Shown here: positions 1-5,284 of the stretch, piece by piece | How the letters are laid out: the number at the start of each line of letters is the position of its first letter | Numbering within the stretch: position 1 is the first letter of the stretch | Assembly (NCBI RefSeq): GCF_937997465.1 | Contig: NZ_CALKTQ010000268.1 | Coordinates: forward strand, 1 to 6,822 | Reading direction: 5' to 3' | Length of the DNA stretch: 6,822 nt | Source of the DNA: an uncultured Campylobacter sp. | GTDB taxonomy: Bacteria > Campylobacterota > Campylobacteria > Campylobacterales > Campylobacteraceae | Made by a program: the position numbers and the translations under genes | The notes under the pieces: generated by a model | Databases searched by the model: none | The model's input: the letters and a program-made list of their open reading frames with translations, nothing else | Told to the model about the DNA's origin: nothing

Positions 1-759
1 AAAATTTACGAGATCGGCGTCACGGGGCTTAGCGGCGGACACTCTGGCAACGAGATACACAAAAATATCCCAAACGCGACGAAGCTGCTGGCGAAATTCC
101 TCGCCGAGGAGGGCTGTGAGCTCATTGGCCTGGATTTTGGCGAGAGGAGCAACTCGATCCCCGCAAACGCCGTGTGTAAGGCGCTGTGCGCGCATGAGCC
201 AAAGCAGCGCGGCCTCGCGTGGGTAAAGAGCCTGGGCGATGGTGAAGCGGACGTGCTGGTAAATAGCGGCAAAATTTTAGCGCTCATCAACTCATTCGCC
301 CAGGGCGTGCGCAGCTACGACACGCAGCTTGGCATGGTAAATGAAAGCATAAATCTCTCGACCGTCAAGCAGAAGGGTGAAGTGATCGAGTTTGACTTTT
401 TTGGACGCGCGATGAAGCGAGAGGGGCTCGAAAATCTGGGTTTTGAAACCGCTACGCTGGCTAGCGTGCTGGGCTTTGATGTGAGAGTAGCCGACCGCTC
501 GGCGAACTGGGCGCCGTGCATCAGCGACTTCGCGCATCTGGTGCTTGAGGAGCTGCAAAAACAAAAGCCGCAAGCGAAATTTGCCGCCGTGCATGCTGGC
601 CTTGAGTGTGGCGTACTGGTCGCAAAACAGCCCGAGCTGCAAGCCTGCTCCATAGGCCCAAACATCCACTCGCCTCACTCCGTGAACGAGCACTGCGAGA
701 TAGCGTCGGTGGAGATGATGGCGGAAGTGGTAAGAAACATAATCGCTAGACTTCAGTAG
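1..759 (+). CDS. pepD: Xaa-His dipeptidase / cytosol non-specific dipeptidase (M20C), 3' part
   Basis: The frame is open from base 1 to a TAG at 757-759 and gives 252 residues; the N-terminal half lies outside the window. PepD is a cytosolic zinc aminopeptidase-like enzyme that cleaves dipeptides, including Xaa-His, for peptide use. Visible signatures: GLSGGHSGNEIH near residues 9-20 matches the GLKGGHSGGEIH segment of E. coli PepD. NSIPANA near 52-58 matches its NAIPREA region. HAGLECG near 198-204 and SIGPNIHSPHS near 217-227 match the C-terminal catalytic region, where the His of PHS (about residue 226) corresponds to a metal-ligand histidine of the family. The first GTG in this frame (172) is not the real start, because the family match continues upstream of it. 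The coding strand looks more GC-rich than the genes downstream (33 of the first 60 bases are G or C). The missing part should hold the remaining metal ligands and catalytic acid. Confidence 0.93.
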   Translation, partial: KIYEIGVTGLSGGHSGNEIHKNIPNATKLLAKFLAEEGCELIGLDFGERSNSIPANAVCKALCAHEPKQRGLAWVKSLGDGEADVLVNSGKILALINSFAQGVRSYDTQLGMVNESINLSTVKQKGEVIEFDFFGRAMKREGLENLGFETATLASVLGFDVRVADRSANWAPCISDFAHLVLEELQKQKPQAKFAAVHAGLECGVLVAKQPELQACSIGPNIHSPHSVNEHCEIASVEMMAEVVRNIIARLQ

Positions 760-760
760 C

Positions 761-887
761 TTGGAAAGGCTTGTCTTTTGAGCGTCTTTGAATGAGTTTG
801 AAATTTTAAGTCTGCGACAGACTACCTGTCTAGCCTTGACTTAAAATTTCTGCACAGCATTCAAATCCATCTCAAAAATACTTCGCC
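761..887. repeat. Intergenic hairpin repeat, copy 1
   Basis: First of two diverged direct copies; it begins one base after the pepD stop codon. It folds into nested inverted repeats. Outer stem: 787-794 (TTTGAATG) with 858-865 (CATTCAAA). Main stem: 800-812 (GAAATTTTAAGTC) with 838-850, 13 of 13 paired. Small middle stem: G814-C834 and C815-G833. Tip stem: 819-822 (AGAC) with 828-831 (GTCT) around a TACCT loop. A further weak hairpin precedes it: GCTTG at 769-773 against TGAGC at 779-783, using two G-U pairs as RNA, followed by GTCTTT. The last bases, ATACTTCGCC at 878-887, recur twice more in the region. It may be a bidirectional terminator, a structured RNA or a palindromic mobile repeat; the sequence does not decide which. 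Confidence 0.8.
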
Positions 888-919
888 TTAAAATTTTTGC
901 GGTGGTTTGTCTTTTTCCT

Positions 920-1075
920 TTATACGTCGTTGGAAACTCCGTCGGCTTCGGTCACGTATTGCGTATACGCTCCCTCGCCTCCGTCGTTTCCGCCTAGTCT
1001 AAAGAAAAAATACTTCGCCTTTATTTTATTTGGGCGGCTCGTCTCACGAGCGCTTTTTAAAGAGATTAGAAAATT
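920..1075 (-). other. Start-less open frame in the cassette between the hairpin repeats
   Basis: On the minus strand this stretch is open for 51 codons and ends in TAA (920-922). It is bounded upstream by an in-frame stop at 1076-1078. The reading is protein-like: a basic first half with KSARETSRPNKIKAKYFFF, then an acidic, glycine-rich end with GGNDGGEGAY and TEADGVSNDV. No ATG or TTG occurs in frame, and the only GTG lies in the last 11 codons, so it is not a stand-alone gene. It could be a gene fragment carried by a repeat, or a cassette that gives a new C-terminus to genes it lands behind. The opposite strand is also open here (897-1079, TTG start), but that reading is a poorer protein candidate and I treat it as a shadow. 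The cassette includes a perfect 10-bp palindrome, GCGTATACGC at 961-970. Confidence 0.35.
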
Positions 1076-1155
1076 TTAATCTACGACAGGCTACATGCCC
1101 AGTCTTGATTAAAATTTTCTGCACAACTTTCAAAATCATCTCGCGATACTTAGCC
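1031..1155. repeat. Intergenic hairpin repeat, copy 2
   Basis: Second diverged copy of the unit at 761-887, in the same orientation, offset by about 269 nt. Outer stem: 1054-1062 (TTTTTAAAG) with 1127-1135 (CTTTCAAAA), one mismatch. Main stem: 1068-1081 (AGAAAATTTTAATC) with 1107-1120, 14 of 14 paired. Middle stem: A1083-T1103 and C1084-G1102. Tip stem: 1089-1091 (GGC) with 1097-1099 (GCC) around TACAT. Relative to copy 1, both partners of several pairs have changed together (for example 814/834 G-C versus 1083/1103 A-T, and 821/829 A-T versus 1090/1098 G-C). Unpaired positions such as CGAC before the tip stem and GCACA after the main stem are conserved. It ends in ATACTTAGCC (1146-1155). Confidence 0.8.
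1037..1058 (+). terminator. Terminator-like hairpin with T run
   Basis: GCTCGT (1037-1042) and ACGAGC (1046-1051) form a perfect 6-bp stem with a 3-nt loop, followed two bases later by TTTTT (1054-1058). On the + strand this has the shape of an intrinsic terminator for transcripts leaving pepD. It is part of repeat copy 2, and the matching hairpin in copy 1 (769-783) is weaker. The T run also serves as the 5' arm of the outer stem of the larger hairpin, so the two structures would compete in an RNA. Confidence 0.4.
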
Positions 1156-1274
1156 CTGGCTTCTTGCATTCAAATTTGGTTTTAAAATTTGCAGTGATTT
1201 TTATAAAATACATCTCATAATAAACGTAGTTGTCAAAAATCAAAATTTTAAAATTCCGTCAAATTTAAGTGCGT
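1156..1274. other. AT-rich intergenic remainder with small inverted repeats
   Basis: No gene is seen here. The stretch is AT-rich, with a short inverted repeat CAAATTT (1171-1177) / AAATTTG (1185-1191) around GGTTTTA, and a TATAAA at 1203-1208 with no + strand gene to serve. GCATTCAAAT at 1166-1175 echoes the same word in repeat copy 1, which might be a decayed piece of a third unit; this is weak. Confidence 0.3.
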
Positions 1275-1306
1275 AAATTTAAGCCCACATTTGTAGGCTA
1301 AAATTT
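1275..1306 (-). terminator. Probable terminator hairpin of nth
   Basis: AAATTTAAGCC (1275-1285) pairs with GGCTAAAATTT (1296-1306) with one A-A mismatch (10 of 11 pairs), around a 10-nt loop at 1286-1295. It reaches the first base of the nth TAA codon. Read on the minus strand, a GGCU/AGCC clamp is followed by a U-rich arm, as expected for a weak intrinsic terminator. It could work in both directions because pepD converges from the other side. Confidence 0.45.
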
Positions 1307-1941
1307 TAAGGAAAATTCTTATCTTTACTGCTACACAGCTCGTTTAAAAAGCACTCCTTGCAGTTTGGCTTGATCGCTTTACAGGTGTAGCGACCAAAAA
1401 GCACCATCGCTTGATGAAGCGTATTTAGCTGCGTTTTAAAGGCTTTGGTTAGATCAAGCTCGACGGCTTCGGGCGTCCTGCCCCGGCTAAGGCCAAGCCT
1501 GTGCGCCACGCGAAAGACGTGCGTATCCACCGCCATCAAATTTGATCCGAAATGCTCGATCAGCACGACGTGAGCAGTCTTTTGACCCACTCCAGCTAGA
1601 CTCATCAGCTCCTTTTCGGTCGTTGGTATCTCGCCGTTAAATTCGCTCATCACGCTCTTTGCCATTTTGATCAAATTTTCTGCTTTGTTATTAAAAAAGC
1701 TACAGGAGCTTATGAGCGCTTTTACGCTGGCCAGATTTGCCTGCGCTAGGCTTGCTACGTCCGGATATGCTTCAAAAAGCGAAGGCGTGATCAAATTTAC
1801 GCGCTTGTCCGTGCACTGCGCGCTTAACATCACGCACACGAGAAGCTCGTAGAGGTTGCGGAATTTAAGCTCGCTGCCCGCGTCTTTGAAATTTTCTAAA
1901 AATAAATTTTTGATAGCGTTTATATCTTTTTTCGTTCTCAT
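1306..1941 (-). CDS. nth: Endonuclease III (DNA glycosylase / AP lyase)
   Basis: 211 residues, the same size as E. coli Nth. The enzyme removes oxidised pyrimidines from DNA and cleaves the abasic site by beta-elimination in base excision repair. The helix-hairpin-helix is LAGVGQKTAHVVL (115-127), with Lys121 as the expected Schiff-base lysine. VDTHVFRV (138-145) supplies the catalytic Asp139. The C-terminal iron-sulphur ligands follow the family spacing C-X6-C-X2-C-X5-C at Cys187, Cys194, Cys197 and Cys203. MLSAQCTD (38-45) is the conserved substrate-pocket segment. All key residues are present. The ATG at 1941 gives a full family-length N-terminus, but no clear Shine-Dalgarno precedes it. 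It is transcribed away from the PPIase gene and towards pepD, as a single gene. Confidence 0.96.
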   Translation of the reverse strand: MRTKKDINAIKNLFLENFKDAGSELKFRNLYELLVCVMLSAQCTDKRVNLITPSLFEAYPDVASLAQANLASVKALISSCSFFNNKAENLIKMAKSVMSEFNGEIPTTEKELMSLAGVGQKTAHVVLIEHFGSNLMAVDTHVFRVAHRLGLSRGRTPEAVELDLTKAFKTQLNTLHQAMVLFGRYTCKAIKPNCKECFLNELCSSKDKNFP

Positions 1942-1980
1942 AGCGCCGATTTTAGCCGTTTTTATTTAAATTTTCGATGA

Positions 1981-1986
1981 ATTATA
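1981..1986 (-). promoter_or_regulatory. Predicted -10 box for nth
   Basis: The minus strand reads TATAAT here, 39 bases upstream of the nth ATG, which would give a leader of roughly 30 nt. Campylobacter vegetative promoters typically have a -10 box with no clear -35, which fits. No experimental start site can be inferred from sequence alone. Confidence 0.5.
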
Positions 1987-2007
1987 ACTTATATTTAATG
2001 ACTTTCC

Positions 2008-2016
2008 TGCTATAAT
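2008..2016 (+). promoter_or_regulatory. Predicted extended -10 promoter of the PPIase-aldolase operon
   Basis: TGCTATAAT is a perfect -10 hexamer (2011-2016) with the TGN extension. It lies 34 bases before the PPIase ATG, so the leader would be under 30 nt. It is the only convincing promoter seen for the five-gene operon. It lies 24 bases from the opposing nth -10 box, so the two promoters share their upstream DNA. Confidence 0.65.
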
Positions 2017-2038
2017 CACCCTCGCAAAAATCTAAATT

Positions 2039-2044
2039 TAAGGA
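2039..2044 (+). promoter_or_regulatory. Ribosome binding site of the PPIase gene
   Basis: TAAGGA ends six bases before the ATG at 2051, a good Shine-Dalgarno at normal spacing. It supports this start, which also begins the signal peptide. Confidence 0.7.
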
Positions 2045-2050
2045 ACAAAG

Positions 2051-2863
2051 ATGAATAAAATTTTATTCGCATCTCTTAGTTTGGCTGCGGCTTTAAGCCT
2101 AAACGCGGCGGAGTACGCCACCGTAAACGGTTCTAGCATAACCGATAAGGACGTGGCTTTCACGCTTGCTGCTATGCCTGGCGTTACTCTTGAGCAACTG
2201 CCTAAAGACACTCAGAAAAAAGTAATCGACGAAACAATCAACAGAAAACTGCTTCTAGACGAGGCTAAAAAGAGCGGACTGGATAAGACCGACGAATACA
2301 AAGCCGCTCTTGAAGAGCTAAAAAACAACCTTGCGCTTGATCTTTGGATGAAGAGAATTTTCGACAATATAAAAGTAAGCGAAGGCGAAATCAGCGACTT
2401 TTATAATAAAAACAAAGCCGAATTTGCCGTGCCTGCACAAGTAAGAGCCAAACATATCCTAGTGGCTACTGAAAAAGACGCAAACGACATAATAGCTGCG
2501 CTAAAAGGGCTAAAAGGCGACGAGCTGGTTAAAAAATTCGAAGAGCTAGCAAAATCTAAATCTACCGATCAAGGCTCTGCGGCTAATGGCGGCGAACTAG
2601 GATGGTTTGGCCAATCTCAAATGGTAAAACCTTTCGCGGATGCTGCATTTGCTCTTAAAAAAGGCGAAGTAACTCAAAAACCTGTTAAATCAAATTTCGG
2701 CTACCACGTAATCCTAAAAGAGGATAGTAAAGCTGCCGGCACAGTAGCTCTAAATGATGTTAAGCCTCAAATCGAGGGCAGTATAAAGATGGAGAAATTT
2801 AGAAACGATATCAGAAAAAGAGGCGACGAGCTTCGCTCAAAAGCTAAAGTAGAATACAAATAA
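2051..2863 (+). CDS. peb4: PEB4/SurA-like periplasmic peptidyl-prolyl cis-trans isomerase (cell-binding factor 2)
   Basis: 270 residues. A signal peptide is clear: MNK, a hydrophobic stretch, and a likely cleavage after Ala19 (LNA). The mature protein has a SurA-type chaperone N-terminal region (about 21-128) and a parvulin rotamase domain (about 129-224): AKHILVATEKDAN at 133-145, GGELGWFGQSQMVKPFADAAF at 180-200, and NFGYHVILKE at 215-224. A C-terminal helix ending KVEYK packs back in the known PEB4 structure. Similarity to C. jejuni PEB4 (273 aa, Cj0596), recalled from memory, runs the whole length. PEB4 helps fold outer-membrane proteins in the periplasm and affects adhesion and biofilm formation in C. 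jejuni; applying those phenotypes here is inference. It is first in the operon, directly behind the predicted promoter, with the aldolase 10 nt downstream. Confidence 0.92.
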   Translation: MNKILFASLSLAAALSLNAAEYATVNGSSITDKDVAFTLAAMPGVTLEQLPKDTQKKVIDETINRKLLLDEAKKSGLDKTDEYKAALEELKNNLALDLWMKRIFDNIKVSEGEISDFYNKNKAEFAVPAQVRAKHILVATEKDANDIIAALKGLKGDELVKKFEELAKSKSTDQGSAANGGELGWFGQSQMVKPFADAAFALKKGEVTQKPVKSNFGYHVILKEDSKAAGTVALNDVKPQIEGSIKMEKFRNDIRKRGDELRSKAKVEYK

Positions 2864-2866
2864 GGT
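2861..2866 (+). promoter_or_regulatory. Stop codon fused to aldolase ribosome binding site
   Basis: TAAGGT contains the TAA stop of the PPIase gene and an AAGG Shine-Dalgarno eight bases before the aldolase ATG. Ribosomes ending on the first gene would cover the binding site of the second, which suggests translational coupling. Confidence 0.55.
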
Positions 2867-2873
2867 CGATAAA

Positions 2874-3938
2874 ATGGGTGTTTTAGACGTAGTAAAAGCC
2901 GGCGTTTTAAGCGGCGATGACGTAACTAGGCTGTATAAATACGCAAAGGAGCAGGGTTTTGCCTTGCCTGCGGTAAACGTGGTCGGAAGCGACTCGGTAA
3001 ATGCCGTTTTAGAGGCGGCAAAAACGGCTAACTCACCCGTTATTATCCAGTTTAGTAACGGCGGAGCTGGCTTTTACGCCGGCAAAGCTTGCGGAAATGC
3101 CGACGTACTAGGTGCGGTAGCGGGCGCGCAGCACGTGCACTTGCTAGCTAAGGCTTACGGCGTGCCCGTGATCCTACACACCGATCACGCGGCTAGAAAG
3201 CTACTGCCGTGGATAGACGAGCTCATTAAATTTAGCCGCGAATACAAAAAAGCTCACGGCGTGCCGCTTTTTAGCTCGCATATGCTTGATCTTAGCGAAG
3301 AAAGCTTGGAGGAAAATTTAAGCACTTGCGAGAAGTACCTAAAAGAACTTAGCGAGCTTGGCATCAGCCTAGAAATCGAGCTTGGCGTAACCGGCGGCGA
3401 AGAGGACGGCGTGGATAACACGGGTGTTGATAATGCACTTCTTTATACGCAGCCTGAAGACGTCGCGCGGGCATATGAGCGACTAAGTAAAATCAGCGAT
3501 AGATTTAGCATAGCGGCAAGCTTTGGTAATGTCCACGGCGTGTATAAGCCTGGCAACGTCGTATTACGACCGGAAATTTTGAAAAATTCGCAAGCATACG
3601 TTGCGGATAAATTTCAAACCCTAACCGATAAACCCGTAAATTTCGTATTTCACGGCGGTAGCGGTAGCGAGCTAAAGGATATCAAAGACGCGGTCAGCTA
3701 CGGCGTGGTAAAGATGAATATCGACACGGATACGCAGTGGGCGTTTTGGGATGGCGTACGCGGCTACGAGGCGAAAAATCGCGCTTATTTGCAAGGTCAG
3801 ATCGGTAACCCCGAAGGCGAAGATAAGCCTAACAAAAAATACTACGATCCGCGTAAATTTTTACGCGCCGGCGAGGAGTCGATGGTAAAGCGCCTACTAA
3901 CGGCGTTTGAGGACTTAAACTGCTTAAATAGAAATTAA
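2874..3938 (+). CDS. fba: Class II (zinc) fructose-bisphosphate aldolase
   Basis: 354 residues, close to E. coli FbaA (359), aligning from MGVLDVVKAGVLSGDDV to the C-terminus. It interconverts fructose 1,6-bisphosphate with dihydroxyacetone phosphate and glyceraldehyde 3-phosphate in the cytosol. In campylobacters, which mostly lack a complete glycolytic route, this reaction is thought to run mainly in gluconeogenesis. HTDHAARK holds the catalytic Asp104 and zinc ligand His105. Glu169 lies in EIELG, with GGEEDGVDN (174-182) as the mobile loop. His221 in NVHGVYKPG and His260 in FHGGSGS are the other zinc ligands. NIDTDTQWA (282-290) binds phosphate. The long class IIA form with the NKKYYDPR segment is intact. 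The start is set by AAGG eight bases upstream and by the family N-terminus. It is followed after 8 nt by the MotA-like gene. Confidence 0.97.
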   Translation: MGVLDVVKAGVLSGDDVTRLYKYAKEQGFALPAVNVVGSDSVNAVLEAAKTANSPVIIQFSNGGAGFYAGKACGNADVLGAVAGAQHVHLLAKAYGVPVILHTDHAARKLLPWIDELIKFSREYKKAHGVPLFSSHMLDLSEESLEENLSTCEKYLKELSELGISLEIELGVTGGEEDGVDNTGVDNALLYTQPEDVARAYERLSKISDRFSIAASFGNVHGVYKPGNVVLRPEILKNSQAYVADKFQTLTDKPVNFVFHGGSGSELKDIKDAVSYGVVKMNIDTDTQWAFWDGVRGYEAKNRAYLQGQIGNPEGEDKPNKKYYDPRKFLRAGEESMVKRLLTAFEDLNCLNRN

Positions 3939-3940
3939 GG
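3936..3940 (+). promoter_or_regulatory. Stop codon fused to ribosome binding site of the MotA-like gene
   Basis: TAAGG joins the aldolase stop TAA to a Shine-Dalgarno six bases before the ATG at 3947. It has the same layout as the previous junction and supports both the start and tight coupling. Confidence 0.55.
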
Positions 3941-3946
3941 CTTACA

Positions 3947-5284
3947 ATGGAACCCAAAAAAGAAGCGAGAAACGATAATTTCACTGATTTGGCGTTGCCT
4001 GAGGTAAAAGGCAGGCAATCTTTTTTCGTGTATACGAAAATTATATTTTTGCCGACGGCGATATATCTCGTCGCGCTTCTTGGGTATTTGGGGTATATAG
4101 ATTTTCAAATCGGCCTACACACGGTTATTATGATGGGTATTATTTGGGTTATTTCGCTAATCTTTGCTAAAAATAGCGCCGAGCTTGCTTGTTGTTATTT
4201 TGAGCAAAGCGGAGCTGATTTCAAGCGAAATTTAAAAGAATACATCATTAAACATCTTTTAGTGATCGGTAAAGATACGAAATCAAACGCCGGATTTGAT
4301 GAATTTGTCGCCTACTATACTAGAAATTTACGTAACGAAAATTTCGCTTCCGTGGGTGCGGGCATCTTTCCGATGCTGGGTATTTTGGGAACATTTATCA
4401 GTATCGCGGTTTCTATGCCGGAGTTTAACTCTTCAAATACTACCGAGCTCGAAACTGAAATTTCAACCCTTCTTAGCGGCGTGGCGACTGCGTTTTACGT
4501 CTCAATTTACGGTATTTTTCTAGCGCTTTGGTGGATATTTTTTGAAAAATACGGAACGAGCAAATTTGAAACGCTGGTGCGAAGACAAAAAAACGCTACG
4601 AGCGGCTTTTTCTGGACGAAAGAGGAGCTTGATAGAAGATATTTGCAAGAGAATTTAAGACACTTTGAAAAGATCGGAGTGATCTTTGAGCATGTTAGTA
4701 ACGCCGAGTTCTTTGAGGAGCTTGATAAGACTATCGAGGCTAAATTTAAAACTTTTACAAATATCTTGAAAAACGAGGAAGAAGCTGTCAAGCTAAGCGG
4801 CGAACACATCAAGCAAACGATGAATACGCTGCTAAAATCCTCGAAAGATCAAAAAGATCTTATCAAAGTCCATGCTGAAATCTTGAACGTTATCAATAAA
4901 TTTAACGGTAACATAAAAGATATGCAACTAAAATTTGCCGAGCAGTACAACCGTCTCTATGATGTGGGCGGCGAGCGTATCGCAAGGCTCGAAAAGAGCG
5001 TGGGCGAGCTAGAGTATAATGTTAAAAATTTCAGTGAGTCTCTTTCTAAATTTAGTAGTGAAATCTTAGAAAAACAAAAACTTGCAATGGATGGCTTTAA
5101 AGAGAGCTTGATTGACGGTGTACAGGCATTTAAAAAGGCCTTTGATGACGAAGCAATCGAGGCTTATGATGATAATAGCGCGCTCATTGAAGGGCTAAAG
5201 CAAGACATCGACGAGCTTGATAAAGAGGCGAATGAGATCTTGCAAACCATCGAAAAGGCGAGTATGCTAGATGAAAACGCGTAA
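3947..5284 (+). CDS. MotA/TolQ/ExbB-family proton-channel-like membrane protein with long cytoplasmic tail
   Basis: 445 residues with four predicted membrane helices at about 28-50, 56-75, 136-156 and 177-199, and a soluble segment between helices 2 and 3. The last two helices carry the family core: ASVGAGIFPMLGILGTFISI (134-153), and LLSGVATAFYVSIYGIFLAL (175-194), whose A-T-A-F and S-I-Y-G pattern is like TolQ/ExbB and ZorA. Residues 200-445 form a long, charged, heptad-like helical tail, much longer than in TolQ or ExbB and without MotA's usual layout. In this superfamily five such subunits surround a dimer of a MotB/TolR/ExbD partner, and ion flow drives rotation or movement. The next gene supplies a MotB-like partner and overlaps this one by 14 nt. 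The role is unknown: it lies in a PPIase-aldolase operon, with no flagellar, tonB or tol genes nearby. From memory, C. jejuni has a comparable membrane-protein gene after fba. Confidence 0.85.
   Translation: MEPKKEARNDNFTDLALPEVKGRQSFFVYTKIIFLPTAIYLVALLGYLGYIDFQIGLHTVIMMGIIWVISLIFAKNSAELACCYFEQSGADFKRNLKEYIIKHLLVIGKDTKSNAGFDEFVAYYTRNLRNENFASVGAGIFPMLGILGTFISIAVSMPEFNSSNTTELETEISTLLSGVATAFYVSIYGIFLALWWIFFEKYGTSKFETLVRRQKNATSGFFWTKEELDRRYLQENLRHFEKIGVIFEHVSNAEFFEELDKTIEAKFKTFTNILKNEEEAVKLSGEHIKQTMNTLLKSSKDQKDLIKVHAEILNVINKFNGNIKDMQLKFAEQYNRLYDVGGERIARLEKSVGELEYNVKNFSESLSKFSSEILEKQKLAMDGFKESLIDGVQAFKKAFDDEAIEAYDDNSALIEGLKQDIDELDKEANEILQTIEKASMLDENA

Noticed and set aside
292..693. Minus-strand open frames opposite pepD and opposite the membrane-protein genes
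   Set aside because: They mirror strong coding sequence on the + strand, have Ser/Leu-rich or otherwise improbable readings, and lack family motifs.
897..1079. Plus-strand 60-codon open frame with TTG start
   Set aside because: It lies within repeated DNA, has no good ribosome binding site, and its reading is Ser/Pro/Phe-rich as expected of the antisense of the more protein-like minus-strand frame.
761..1155. CRISPR array
   Set aside because: Only two diverged, long, palindromic units with a 140-nt spacer; the repeat is far too long and too variable.
1203..1208. TATAAA as a promoter in the intergenic region
   Set aside because: No + strand gene follows it, and the surrounding DNA is AT-rich enough for chance occurrence.
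760..1305. tRNA or rRNA gene in the long intergenic region
   Set aside because: No cloverleaf with a TTC arm and acceptor stem was found; the stems present fit the nested hairpins instead.
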